From GCA-2693325 sp036343635 (GTDB taxonomy: Bacteria; Latescibacterota; UBA2968; UBA8231): 64,000 nucleotides of DNA. Numbering within the stretch: position 1 is the first letter of the stretch; each line of letters starts with the position of its first letter. Location of the stretch: the NCBI GenBank assembly GCA_036343635.1, contig JAYYVF010000020.1:1-64000 (forward strand), written 5' to 3'. The notes beneath the pieces are model-generated. The model saw only the letters and a program-made list of their open reading frames with translations. It did no database searches and was not told the DNA's origin. Shown here piece by piece: positions 7,236-16,754 of the stretch. The translations under genes were made by a program, and so were the position numbers.

Positions 7236-8375
7236 TCAGAACAAATCATATTCTATAATTTCAGTAGCCTCAACAGCAAGTGAATCAGCTAAGACAAAAA
7301 AATCAGGAGAAATCATCAGGAAGCCATTCTCAATACCCCAACGTCCTGAATATTGAATATCTTTAAAACGAAGGTTATTCGAAAGTAATAATTCTTCGTG
7401 CGCTGTTAACCTTACTCCTCGATGGGTACGCAATCCCAACCAGAACCGATCTCTCAAAGCGGTTCGGCTGGACAGCACCTCCTCACCTTCGACTGCATTC
7501 GATCCGCTCTCGAGCCGTTCCATATAGGATTTTAAATCACTAGTATTCCACCATCTTTTTGGATAGGAATAACTATGGGATGAAAGACCAACGCCTATAT
7601 ACGGTTCGTCACTCCAATAAGCTGAATTATGACTACAAGACCGACCAGGCTTTGAAAAGTTTGAAACCTCATAATGTATATATCCGGCGTTGGTAACTTC
7701 TCTTCGAATCCATTCATATTGATAGGCATCAAGATCTTCGTCAACTTCAAGCATACGACCTGAATCGCGCAATAATGCAAATGGCGTACCCTCTTCGAAA
7801 ATGAGGCCATATGCGGATATGTGATCGGGATTTAAATCTATTCCCTTACGAATACTATCCTGCCAAGTCTGTTCAGGTACATCTGGAATACTAAACATTA
7901 AATCAATATTAATATTTTCAAATCCACATTCACGAGCAAGTTGAAATGCCTCAATGGCATCTTCCACAGAATGGACGCGACCTAATTTTGTTAACGTTTT
8001 GGCATCAAACGATTGGACTCCAATACTCATACGATTGAAACCTATTTCAAGAAGCGCTTCAAGTTTCTGACTTTCAATGCTTCCTGGGTTTGCTTCGATT
8101 GTAATTTCTGCATTAGTCGCGATGCCACAAACGTCATCAACGGTTGAAAGTATTCTTCCTAAGTAAACAGGCTCTAATTGCGTAGGGGTTCCACCGCCAA
8201 AAAAAATCGACTCTAAGCGATCACAAGAATTTAAGTGTAAAGAAGAAACCACTTCCCTACATACTGCAGAAACATATCTATCATGACTGTCAAATTTATC
8301 GCGCACAGAAGCAAAAGCACAATATGGGCAAATCTGACGACAAAATGGGATATGTACGTAGAGAGATTTAACCAT
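7236..8375 (-). CDS. hemW: radical SAM heme chaperone HemW (oxygen-independent coproporphyrinogen oxidase-like)
   Basis: The 379-residue protein begins 'VKSLYVHIPFCRQICPYC', which carries the radical-SAM CxxxCxxC cluster (C12, C16, C19 from the chosen start). 'FFGGGTPTQL' (SAM-binding GGGTP), 'EANPGS' and 'RMSIGVQSFD' follow in HemN/HemW order. The length and the N-terminus starting at the first strand indicate HemW, a heme-trafficking protein, rather than HemN. The frame is open upstream to 8408, but the ATG at 8375 sits two bases after the lepB stop and gives the family's normal N-terminus. It is the third gene in lepA-lepB-hemW. Proximity of hemW to lepA is common in other bacteria, which supports the call. 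It is cytoplasmic and binds [4Fe-4S]. Confidence 0.92.
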   Translation of the reverse strand: MVKSLYVHIPFCRQICPYCAFASVRDKFDSHDRYVSAVCREVVSSLHLNSCDRLESIFFGGGTPTQLEPVYLGRILSTVDDVCGIATNAEITIEANPGSIESQKLEALLEIGFNRMSIGVQSFDAKTLTKLGRVHSVEDAIEAFQLARECGFENINIDLMFSIPDVPEQTWQDSIRKGIDLNPDHISAYGLIFEEGTPFALLRDSGRMLEVDEDLDAYQYEWIRREVTNAGYIHYEVSNFSKPGRSCSHNSAYWSDEPYIGVGLSSHSYSYPKRWWNTSDLKSYMERLESGSNAVEGEEVLSSRTALRDRFWLGLRTHRGVRLTAHEELLLSNNLRFKDIQYSGRWGIENGFLMISPDFFVLADSLAVEATEIIEYDLF

Positions 8376-8377
8376 CT

Positions 8378-9094
8378 CTATGGTATTCTCGATAAAATTC
8401 GCGACCAACGTACACGACTAGGCCAGGAAATAATCGAGTCAAATAAAGAGGCCCCTGTTGATTTTTCTGGTGATAAGGAACCATAAATAAAGATCGGATA
8501 ACCAATAATAGACTCAAAAGGAACCGTTCCCCAATGTCGACTATCACGACTATTATCTCGATTATCTCCCAATACAAAAACACTCCCATTCGGAACTTCA
8601 AAAGCATCCAAATTATCTCTCGAGCCCTCATCCAGACTAAGAATATTCGAATCAATATACTTGGATAGGAACGGATCCTGAGCACGTACGCCGTCCACAT
8701 ATGGTATTTTTGCTACAATTTCGACTACTTGACCGGGGCCAGCCAAACAACGTTTGACATATTTTTTCTTTAAATCGAGCCCATGATCTTCTGGAGATAC
8801 AAAAACTACCAGTTCACCAACCTTAGGTAAGCCAAAACTAATATTAAAATCAATTAAAATCTTTTGGATCGTTGGAGTAAATGTTTCCAATACTAGATAA
8901 TCTCCATGGATAAGAGTGTCTTCCATCGACCTTGAGGGTACTCGATAGCTCTTAGCGAATATCATCGTAGATATAACAAAAATACAAATAAGGGAAAATA
9001 TATAAGTCTTTAGCCTTTTATACCTTCTATTTCTGTTGCTATACTTGCCTCTTTTTTCGGCCTTAGGTTTTTTCGTTGGAGTAGCCCTGGCCAT
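8378..9094 (-). CDS. lepB: signal peptidase I
   Basis: A 238-residue type I signal peptidase. A basic cytoplasmic N-terminus precedes one membrane helix (~30-47). The catalytic Ser is S56 in 'VPSRSMEDTL', and the general-base Lys is K114 in 'KYVKRCLAGPGQ'. Box E 'GDNRDNSRDSRHWG' is intact at ~170-185. It removes signal peptides from exported proteins at the periplasmic face, including presumably the exporter and surface proteins encoded nearby. The start ATG lies three bases after the lepA stop, and the stop lies two bases before hemW, so the three genes should be co-transcribed and coupled. Nothing is missing from the catalytic set. Confidence 0.94.
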   Translation of the reverse strand: MARATPTKKPKAEKRGKYSNRNRRYKRLKTYIFSLICIFVISTMIFAKSYRVPSRSMEDTLIHGDYLVLETFTPTIQKILIDFNISFGLPKVGELVVFVSPEDHGLDLKKKYVKRCLAGPGQVVEIVAKIPYVDGVRAQDPFLSKYIDSNILSLDEGSRDNLDAFEVPNGSVFVLGDNRDNSRDSRHWGTVPFESIIGYPIFIYGSLSPEKSTGASLFDSIISWPSRVRWSRILSRIP

Positions 9095-9097
9095 TAC

Positions 9098-10897
9098 TCA
9101 GTCATCCATCCTAAGAGCAGCAAGAAACGCTTCTTGCGGAATTTCAACCCGGCCAAACTGTTTGGCCCTCTTTTTTCCTTCTTTCTGTTTTTCTAACAAT
9201 TTGCGTTTTCTTGTAACATCACCGCCGTAACACTTAGCAATTACATTTTTTCGAAATGGTCTCACAACCTCTCTGGATATAATTTTACTACCAATCGCAC
9301 CTTGAATTACCACCTCAAACATCTGCCGAGGAATTAAATCCTTAAGTTTTTCGCATAACCTCCGTCCCCAACGAAGGGCGTTGTCCCGATGGATGATAGC
9401 AGATAGCGCATCCAGTGGCTCTCCATTTATAAGAATATCTAGTTTAGATAAGGGACCTACCCGCATCTCTTTCTGTTCATAATCAAAAGAGGCATAGCCA
9501 CGCGTAGATGATTTCAATTTGTCATAAAAATCTATTACAATCTCTGAAAGAGGCATTTCAAAACTAATGATTGCGCGGCTGCCGTCTAAATATTCAGTAT
9601 TACTATAAACCCCTCGTCTTTCATTACAAATTTTCATGACTGCGCCAATATATTCACTGGGCACTAAAACCTGCACTGATAAAATAGGTTCACGTACTTC
9701 AACTATCTCGGCAGTTGGAGGAAGAGCTGACGGATTTTCTACTTCTATAATCTCTCCGTCACGCTTCTCAACTTCATAACGAACATTAGGGAGGGTAGTA
9801 ATTATTTCTACATTGTATTCTCGATCAAGGCGTTCCTGTATGATCTCCATGTGTAAAAGCCCTAAAAATCCACATCGAAACCCAAACCCCAGAGCTGGAG
9901 ACGTCTCTGGTTCATAAGAGAATGCAGCATCGTTAAGTTTAAGGCGTTCCAGAGCATCACGAAGATCTTCGTAATCTTCTGGATTAATGGGATAAAGACC
10001 ACTAAAAACCATCGCTTTTAGTGGCTGATATCCAGGAAGAGGCTCTATCTCGCCACATCGTTCATCAACAACTGTGTCACCAACTCCTGCTTCGTCGAGT
10101 TGTTTTATGTTTGCCGTCAGGTAGCCCACTTCCCCTGCACTCAATTCCGGAGTTGCAACTCTATTAAGGACCAGAGTTCCAACTTCTTCCAACTCGTAGA
10201 CCACTCCAGTTGAATGGAAACGAACTTTGTGCCCTTTTCGTAAGACCCCATCAACAACGCGAACAAAGCAAATTACTCCACGGTACTGATCGTAAAGTGA
10301 ATCAAAGATCAAAGCTCTGAGCGGGTTATTTTGACCATCTTTGGGGGGAGGCACACGTTTAACAATCGCTTCGAGTAGATTTTCGATTCCTATACCCGAT
10401 TTTGCACTAATAGATAGTATTTCATCTTTATCGCCACCCAATAGATCTAGTATCTGATTAGTAACTGAGTCGACCTGAGCACTTGGCATGTCAATCTTAT
10501 TTAAAACTGGAATTATTACTAAGTCATTATTCATCGCTAACAACAAATTACTGACAGTTTGAGCCTCAACTCCTTGGGTGGCATCAACCACAAGGATAGC
10601 TCCCTCACAAGCCGCCAAACTTCTCGAAACCTCATAAGAAAAATCAACATGACCCGGCGTATCTATCAGATTAAATTGATAGATCTTCCCGTCCAAGGCT
10701 TTGTAATTCATTCGTACTGCATGTGCCTTAATAGTTATACCGCGCTCACGTTCGAGATCCATATTATCAAGGACCTGTTCCTGCATTTGCTTTTGTGTAA
10801 GAGTTGCGGTTTGTTCTAGAAGGCGGTCGGCCAGCGTCGATTTACCATGGTCTATGTGAGCAATAATTGAAAAATTTCTTATTCTAGCAGCTTCCAT
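9098..10897 (-). CDS. lepA: elongation factor 4 (LepA), ribosome back-translocating GTPase
   Basis: A full-length 599-residue LepA. The GTPase domain has G1 'AHIDHGKST' (residues 13-21), switch I 'RERGITIKA', G3 'DTPGHVDF' and G4 'NKIDMPSA'. Domains II, III and V follow ('GLYPINPEDYEDLRDALERL', 'CGFLGLLHMEIIQERL'). The family-specific C-terminal domain ends in the basic stretch 'GGDVTRKRKLLEKQKEGKKR', diagnostic of LepA versus EF-G. It acts on stalled or mistranslocated ribosomes in the cytoplasm. It is separated by 75 bases from the last TMTC-like gene and is first of the lepA-lepB-hemW-export run. No clear promoter is visible in the short gap, so read-through from the right is possible. Confidence 0.97.
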   Translation of the reverse strand: MEAARIRNFSIIAHIDHGKSTLADRLLEQTATLTQKQMQEQVLDNMDLERERGITIKAHAVRMNYKALDGKIYQFNLIDTPGHVDFSYEVSRSLAACEGAILVVDATQGVEAQTVSNLLLAMNNDLVIIPVLNKIDMPSAQVDSVTNQILDLLGGDKDEILSISAKSGIGIENLLEAIVKRVPPPKDGQNNPLRALIFDSLYDQYRGVICFVRVVDGVLRKGHKVRFHSTGVVYELEEVGTLVLNRVATPELSAGEVGYLTANIKQLDEAGVGDTVVDERCGEIEPLPGYQPLKAMVFSGLYPINPEDYEDLRDALERLKLNDAAFSYEPETSPALGFGFRCGFLGLLHMEIIQERLDREYNVEIITTLPNVRYEVEKRDGEIIEVENPSALPPTAEIVEVREPILSVQVLVPSEYIGAVMKICNERRGVYSNTEYLDGSRAIISFEMPLSEIVIDFYDKLKSSTRGYASFDYEQKEMRVGPLSKLDILINGEPLDALSAIIHRDNALRWGRRLCEKLKDLIPRQMFEVVIQGAIGSKIISREVVRPFRKNVIAKCYGGDVTRKRKLLEKQKEGKKRAKQFGRVEIPQEAFLAALRMDD

Positions 10898-10972
10898 TAT
10901 AAAGAACGCTCAAAACCTTTGTAAATAATGAGGATAAGATATCTTTTAAGTTCGTAGTGAACCGGATTTCTG

Positions 10973-12898
10973 TCAATCGGAACTATCAATAATTAAGGAT
11001 TTCAAATATGCCTTTTTAGCAATGGCTGTCTCATCGCCCGCATCTATCTCTAAGACCCGAGTATAGGCATAAAGCGCCTTAGAATATTCAGCAATTCTTG
11101 TCCATTCGACAGCTAAAATTCGCCAAACTTCTACGGAGTTCCAATAGGTTTTAGAGATTTCCTCATAGATCTCTAACGTGTTTTTCCCAGATTTTCGTCC
11201 TCTTAGTACTCTTAGATTAATCTGGGGAAGAACGTCATAGGGACGAAGTTTAATAGCTCGAAGAAATGATTTTTCAGCTTTTTCTATACGCCCTAAATCC
11301 TGTTGGGCCAAGCCTAAATTATTAAGGACTTCAGCGGCCAGTTCACTGGTAAGCAGTGCCGTTTGATAATGCTTAACAGCCAATTCTGCCCTACCAGCCT
11401 GTTGATGCGCCACACCTAGGTTAACATGTATCTTAGATGAAATAGAATCAATAGACAACGCTTCATTCAGAACAGCGATCGCCTCACCATATCGACCTTC
11501 CCGAATAAACAATTGACCCCAGTTAGCATAAAATCCAATCATGTCAGGATTAAGATCTATGGCATGCTCAAATGCATTATGCGCTTCATTGATTTTACCC
11601 TGTGCCGATAAAGCTAATCCTAAATTATTCCAAGTACGCGCATATTTTGGGTTAATCTCTAATGCTAGCCGCAAAGAAGCTACCGCTTCATCAACATGTC
11701 CTTCACTGAATAGAGCCAATCCCCAATTACTTTGAGCACGAAAAGACGCTGGTGCTTTACCAACGGCATCTTGCCAAAGACTAAAATCGTCCTTCCAAAC
11801 AGAATTACGTTGCCAAGATAGCGAAAATAAACATACGATATAAATAACGCTGAGATATTTTTTGTAACGACTTCTCTCTAATGCTCCGGCCATACAAAGA
11901 GCCAGTCCACCACACCCCAGATACAATCTGTGTTCGTTAATAACGACATTAAGTGGTATTACAAAGGTTATAATCATCGAAATCAAGAAGAAACTACTAC
12001 CTATCACAAAAATTGATCGATTTTTAAACAAAAATACCAGTGAACTAATTAAAAATAAAAACGCTAAAAGAGTGGGAGATTGTAAAAACGACCTACTCTC
12101 AACAAACGCGTGCTCTATAGATAAATTGAAGGGAGTTATAAATAGCAGCAGGTAGTATACTATGGCTTTCAGTTGCGTAAAAAGTTGTACATGATATTCA
12201 CGAACTTCTTGTGAGAGGGATGCCGGCAAAAATCCACTAAAAATTAAAAAGAGAACATAAGCGATCGTAACAGTAATTATCAGAGCCACGGCGAGGACGT
12301 GCTTTTTTAAAAATTCTTTGCCCAAAAGTAGAAGATAAAAAGGAAGAGCGATTAAGGCTTGGGATTTACTTGCCAAACCACCCAAATAGGAAATAATTCC
12401 AAAGAATATGTAAGATCTATTGAAGCACAAAAGGCTTAGCAGTACCCCCAAGGCAGCCATAGATTCTGAGCGACTACTGATATAATTATTTACTTGGGTA
12501 TTTATAGGATGAAGTGCAAAAACGGCCGAACTCAACCACGCTAAATATCCGGAAAAATATAAATGTCTAACTAACGTCAATATGGTTAATGAGACACAAG
12601 CATGTACGATAACATTAGTTAGGATAAAAGCGAATGAATTCAACCCTGCAAAAAAAATGGTTAATGCATAGCTAAAAACAACAAGAGGACGATACATCCC
12701 CTTATTCGTTTCGGTGGAAAAAACGCTGTAATCATACCACAATCGCTTCCAAATCTCGTTACTAAATATATGTTCATTGGCTACGATAGAGTGGTTGTCA
12801 TCATAGTGGAAGGATCCCGGTAGACTATTCAAGTGACTAGCTACTACTAAAAATAAAATCGTAAATGCAGGCCACGGGATGCGCTTCAACGTTTCCAT
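10973..12898 (-). CDS. TMTC-like GT-C membrane glycosyltransferase with TPRs, array copy 9
   Basis: Last-transcribed of nine tandem paralogues (641 residues). The first ~370 residues are a polytopic membrane domain with the family motifs: 'FHYDDNHSIV' (D33-D34), 'MYRPLVVFSYAL', 'HPINTQVNNYISSRSESM', 'VREYHVQLFTQLKA', 'IEHAF', 'PLNVVINEHRLYL' and 'RNSVWKDDFSLW'. Residues ~385-640 form six or seven TPRs ('NNLGLALSAQGKINEA', 'NNLGLAQQDLGRIEKA'). The acidic residue usual in 'HPxxxE' is Gln in this copy. By analogy with eukaryotic TMTC proteins it should use a polyprenyl-phosphate sugar at the periplasmic side; donor and acceptor are unknown. The start overlaps the upstream stop by 13 bases. Confidence 0.85.
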   Translation of the reverse strand: METLKRIPWPAFTILFLVVASHLNSLPGSFHYDDNHSIVANEHIFSNEIWKRLWYDYSVFSTETNKGMYRPLVVFSYALTIFFAGLNSFAFILTNVIVHACVSLTILTLVRHLYFSGYLAWLSSAVFALHPINTQVNNYISSRSESMAALGVLLSLLCFNRSYIFFGIISYLGGLASKSQALIALPFYLLLLGKEFLKKHVLAVALIITVTIAYVLFLIFSGFLPASLSQEVREYHVQLFTQLKAIVYYLLLFITPFNLSIEHAFVESRSFLQSPTLLAFLFLISSLVFLFKNRSIFVIGSSFFLISMIITFVIPLNVVINEHRLYLGCGGLALCMAGALERSRYKKYLSVIYIVCLFSLSWQRNSVWKDDFSLWQDAVGKAPASFRAQSNWGLALFSEGHVDEAVASLRLALEINPKYARTWNNLGLALSAQGKINEAHNAFEHAIDLNPDMIGFYANWGQLFIREGRYGEAIAVLNEALSIDSISSKIHVNLGVAHQQAGRAELAVKHYQTALLTSELAAEVLNNLGLAQQDLGRIEKAEKSFLRAIKLRPYDVLPQINLRVLRGRKSGKNTLEIYEEISKTYWNSVEVWRILAVEWTRIAEYSKALYAYTRVLEIDAGDETAIAKKAYLKSLIIDSSD

Positions 12899-14772
12899 TC
12901 TGAAAGCGCCTTATTCACTGATTTAAGCGTTAATTCAGTTGGCATATGATGCGGATCAATTTCTAAAGACCTACGAAGAAACTCAGCCGCTTTCTGGTAA
13001 TTTCCCATCGTAGAATCTCTTGAAATATCCCATTGCATGTTCCCACGAAGGAGATAATAACCACCCATATTAGACCATAACCTAGGATTTTTGGGATTTA
13101 AAAATAATGCACGGTCATACGCTTCTTTTGCTTCCGGTAAACGTCCCAGATCACTAAAAGCTAATCCTATGTTTGTCCAGGCGGTAGAATTATTCGCAGA
13201 TAGATTAATTGCTTTTTGATAGTAATCTACAGATGTCTGGATATTTTTTATCTTTTCCTCTTCAATGTTAGTGGAACGCCCCTTATTGTGGTAAATAGTT
13301 CCCAAATTTACTAGTCCATCTACAAAATATGGATCTAATTCTATAGATGATCGATATGCGCGCTCCGCTCCAACGTAGTCGCTAATTGAGAAACAAACAG
13401 CACCCAAATTATTTAAGGCCCGCAGTGCCAATGGTCCAGTCCCCCCAGCATTTTCGATTGCCAATTCGTAATTTTCTCGTGCACCTATCCAATGTGTCCC
13501 TCTTTCGGGATCTTTAGGTGAAAGACTAAGGGCAAGATCTTTATATGCATTTCCTAAGTACAAATAAGACCTAACACCTAATGGTGCTTTATTAATCGAG
13601 TCCTTCCAAAGGCTAAATTCATCGAACCATATTTCATTTCTCTGAAACGTGTGTCCAGCAAATGTCAAAATTAAGGTAGCGCTAACTACCAGTGATTTAG
13701 ACTTGTACTTGGAGGAAAAAGCCAAAACTCCGATGCTTGCGCATAGCGCTGCAGTAGCTAAGTAAATCCTCCTCTCATTAACTAATATATTCAGTGGCAT
13801 TATGGTTACCGGCAACAATGATATCATTGCCCAGCAAGGAAAAAATAATAATGCTTTAACCCTAAAACGATTCGCAATTACAACAACGATTGCAATACTC
13901 AAGAGAACACATAACGACAACCAAAATGCTGATTGATCTGTTGTTCCTGTCAAAAAATCGTGATCAACATTAAGCCCAATAGGAAAAAAGGCTAATTTTA
14001 AGTAAAAAATTAAAGCTTTTACTTGTGTTAAAAATTGATCAACTGTCCCTCTAACAGGATCCTTAAATGATGCATTTAGAAAACCGGTAATGATCAATAC
14101 GCATATATAGAGGCACACAATCGCAACCATACCACTATAACGTTTCCAAATTTTATCCCACCAAACCCGATACTCAAAATGACAATTATACGCATAATCG
14201 TAAACGGGAATCACTAATACAAGAGATATTGCGGAAGATTTAGTTAGAAGTGAAAGACCAAAGCACCAAAGAAATCCAATCAAATATCGCTTTCTATCTT
14301 GTATACACCATTTTATATAGAACAAAAAGGCACCAAGATAAAACATCGCCGCCAAACTATCTGATCTACTACTTATGTAATTGACCGGTTCACTGGTTAA
14401 CGGATGTACTACAAATAGTAGTCCGGCCAAAAGTCCACCAGATATAGAGTAACCTAGTCCCACAACAATGGTCCGAATTAAAATAGCATTACAAATATGA
14501 ATTAAAATATTGACAATGTGATATCCAATCACATCATAATTTCCGCTGGCATAATTTAGCCCATACGTCAGTAACAAAATCGGACGGTACATACTCTTGT
14601 CTTTGTCAACAGAAAAGGAATCAGTACTTAAAAAGTATGAACCCCATTTATTAACATCACGAATATGAAAATTTTCAACTATGGAGTGGACGTCGTCATA
14701 GTGAAATCCATTATGAAGAGAGTTTGAATAGACTATACTTCCCACTACAAAAATTAATAGAATTGATCTCAT
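12886..14772 (-). CDS. TMTC-like GT-C membrane glycosyltransferase with TPRs, array copy 8
   Basis: A 628-residue paralogue. 'NGFHYDDVHSIV' places the DD pair at D26-D27, right after the first membrane helix. It has 'MYRPILLLTYGLNY', the canonical 'HPLTSEPVNYISSRSDSL', 'DPVRGTVDQFLTQVKA', 'VDHDF', 'PLNILVNERRIYL' and 'RNEIWFDEFSLW'. About five TPRs follow from residue ~405, two of them interrupted by 10-12-residue insertions ('SPKDPERGTHWIGA' and 'KGRSTNIEEEKIKN'), a departure from the regular 34-residue spacing of the other copies. The start codon shares a base with the upstream stop (TAATG), indicating translational coupling. No other domain is present. Confidence 0.85.
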   Translation of the reverse strand: MRSILLIFVVGSIVYSNSLHNGFHYDDVHSIVENFHIRDVNKWGSYFLSTDSFSVDKDKSMYRPILLLTYGLNYASGNYDVIGYHIVNILIHICNAILIRTIVVGLGYSISGGLLAGLLFVVHPLTSEPVNYISSRSDSLAAMFYLGAFLFYIKWCIQDRKRYLIGFLWCFGLSLLTKSSAISLVLVIPVYDYAYNCHFEYRVWWDKIWKRYSGMVAIVCLYICVLIITGFLNASFKDPVRGTVDQFLTQVKALIFYLKLAFFPIGLNVDHDFLTGTTDQSAFWLSLCVLLSIAIVVVIANRFRVKALLFFPCWAMISLLPVTIMPLNILVNERRIYLATAALCASIGVLAFSSKYKSKSLVVSATLILTFAGHTFQRNEIWFDEFSLWKDSINKAPLGVRSYLYLGNAYKDLALSLSPKDPERGTHWIGARENYELAIENAGGTGPLALRALNNLGAVCFSISDYVGAERAYRSSIELDPYFVDGLVNLGTIYHNKGRSTNIEEEKIKNIQTSVDYYQKAINLSANNSTAWTNIGLAFSDLGRLPEAKEAYDRALFLNPKNPRLWSNMGGYYLLRGNMQWDISRDSTMGNYQKAAEFLRRSLEIDPHHMPTELTLKSVNKALSEWKR

Positions 14773-16754
14773 TAATTGTCTCGGTCATTAATCCGGTTTA
14801 ATCTTCCTACAACTATATTACGGAATTCAGTTTTTAGAGGCATTTCCAGTAGATTTGAATAAACACGAATCGCTTCAGGAAAATCCTGCACAGTTTCCAA
14901 AACATTTGCATACTGCAAATGGCCTTGAATAAAATTAGGGAAATGGGCAATTAAGGATCTATTGTTAGTCAAGCTTTCGCCGTACCGATTTTGTTCAAAC
15001 AAGCTAATCACAAGATAAAACTGAGCTGATTGATGGGTCCCAAATAAATCTATCAAGCTTCGACTTAAATATTCAGCATGGATCCATTTATTTGATCCTA
15101 ATGCATTTTCTATCTGGTATACAATTTTTTTATTGAGTCTTTCTATATTTTTTCGGGCATCTAAACTACCGAGCTTAACACCGCGCATATAATAATGAAG
15201 AGCGCTATCTGGCATATCCATCTTTTCGTAAAGCGTGCCAGAATTGTTAAGTGACAGTGAGAAATGAGGACTCTCAACATCAACCTTTCTGTAATATCCC
15301 AATGACTCTTCATTTCGAGACATAAGTTGTAATACCAGACCAATATTGTAATTCAAATCGTTCATTTCAGGGCTCTCAATTAAGGCTTTTTTATACTCTT
15401 CCAAAGCACCTTCAAATGCCCCACTCTGCTGAAGAGTTAAAGCTAATCCGGCCCGAGCGATTGAACTACCTGGCTCTAATTCAAGGGCTCTTTCAAAACG
15501 ATTCAAAGCCCCATCAAAGTCTTTAACGTCACGCAATTGATGTCCCAAATAGATACTTGATCTAAATGAAAAAGGGTTTTTCATGTTGGCATCGTTCCAT
15601 AGGCTGAATTCATCTGACCAAACTATATTCCTTTGGGAAGTACATAACACAAAACATATTGCCAAGACAACAATCGCCTCCTTACGAAAGAAGGTCCTTT
15701 TGTGAGTGCAAAACATAGAGATCAAAATACTTAAACCAACTAAGGGCAAATACAATCGATTCTCATTAATTAATACATTTAATGGAACAATAAATGTTGG
15801 AATTAGAGACGAAATTGCGATCACTACACCGATAAGATAGTACTTCCTAAGACATAAAAGTGATAATAATGATACAAAAAACAGGGTTCCTAACAGAACC
15901 GTTAAATCAAAATATGTCGACTCAAAAAAAGCGTGATCTATACTTTGACGGACAGGGAAAAATATCAAATATATGTAGTAAGCTAAAGCCTTACATTGAG
16001 TAGCCAGTTGTACGGTCAGTTCACGAACTGGTTCATTATAAATCGCACGTATCAACAAAGATTTCGTGAAAATTAAATACACAACAGAAAAAAGTAAGTA
16101 GGGAAAATAACGTTTCAATGACAAACTTCTATCAGCGTGGATGTCGTAAGCGATAATCCACAGGGGAAATACGATTGCAATCGATTTACTAAAAAGAGCA
16201 AACATATAAAAAATTATCGAAATAACTGACCAAATTGTTACGCGATAAATATCGTAACGCACGTATGCCCAAAGTGCCCCAACCGATCCTAGCGCTGCAA
16301 ATAATTCGGATCTACTACTTATGTAATTCACTGACTGACTGCATAGTGGATGGATTGCAAGAAATAGCGCACAGACAAAAGACACTCTCCTGTCTCCACC
16401 TATCAGTACAAGAAGTGAAAACACAAGATAGCAACAAATCGAGTGTGTAAATATGTTCAGTAAATGATATGATCCTACGTCGTACCCGCTAATTGCATAA
16501 TTAAGGGCTAAGCTTGACAATACCATTGGGCGATACATAGCGTTTTCAGCATCACGAGAAAAAAACTCAGGGTGTAACCAAAACATTGGCACATTTCCAA
16601 AGCTACGGATGTGAGGATTTTCTACAATAGAATGTTTATCATCATATTGAAAAGAATTTTCCATACTATTAAAGTAAAGACCGAATATCACCAGTAAGAA
16701 AATACACACTGATTTGGTACGGCTTTTAAATATTAGTTCATATGAAAAAATCAT
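14772..16754 (-). CDS. TMTC-like GT-C membrane glycosyltransferase with TPRs, array copy 7
   Basis: A 660-residue paralogue. D38-D39 lie in 'FQYDDKHSIV'; then come 'MYRPMVLSSLALNY', 'HPLCSQSVNYISSRSELF' (Gln for the usual Glu, as in copy 9), 'EPVRELTVQLATQCKA', 'IDHAF', 'PLNVLINENRLYL' and 'RNIVWSDEFSLW'. The cytosol- or periplasm-exposed C-terminal ~260 residues hold about six TPRs. The first three are regular ('YLGHQLRDVKDFDGAL', 'GLALTLQQSGAFEGAL'); a more divergent helical segment follows at ~545-600. The gene overlaps the upstream copy by the four-base ATGA junction. The N-terminus is slightly longer than in its neighbours, so an internal start is possible but not needed. Confidence 0.85.
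   Translation of the reverse strand: MIFSYELIFKSRTKSVCIFLLVIFGLYFNSMENSFQYDDKHSIVENPHIRSFGNVPMFWLHPEFFSRDAENAMYRPMVLSSLALNYAISGYDVGSYHLLNIFTHSICCYLVFSLLVLIGGDRRVSFVCALFLAIHPLCSQSVNYISSRSELFAALGSVGALWAYVRYDIYRVTIWSVISIIFYMFALFSKSIAIVFPLWIIAYDIHADRSLSLKRYFPYLLFSVVYLIFTKSLLIRAIYNEPVRELTVQLATQCKALAYYIYLIFFPVRQSIDHAFFESTYFDLTVLLGTLFFVSLLSLLCLRKYYLIGVVIAISSLIPTFIVPLNVLINENRLYLPLVGLSILISMFCTHKRTFFRKEAIVVLAICFVLCTSQRNIVWSDEFSLWNDANMKNPFSFRSSIYLGHQLRDVKDFDGALNRFERALELEPGSSIARAGLALTLQQSGAFEGALEEYKKALIESPEMNDLNYNIGLVLQLMSRNEESLGYYRKVDVESPHFSLSLNNSGTLYEKMDMPDSALHYYMRGVKLGSLDARKNIERLNKKIVYQIENALGSNKWIHAEYLSRSLIDLFGTHQSAQFYLVISLFEQNRYGESLTNNRSLIAHFPNFIQGHLQYANVLETVQDFPEAIRVYSNLLEMPLKTEFRNIVVGRLNRINDRDN

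Noticed and set aside
10898..10972. Promoter for lepA in the 75-base gap
   Set aside because: A TTTACA/TATAAT-like pair can be drawn, but its -10 overlaps the lepA ATG, which would give a transcript starting inside the gene.
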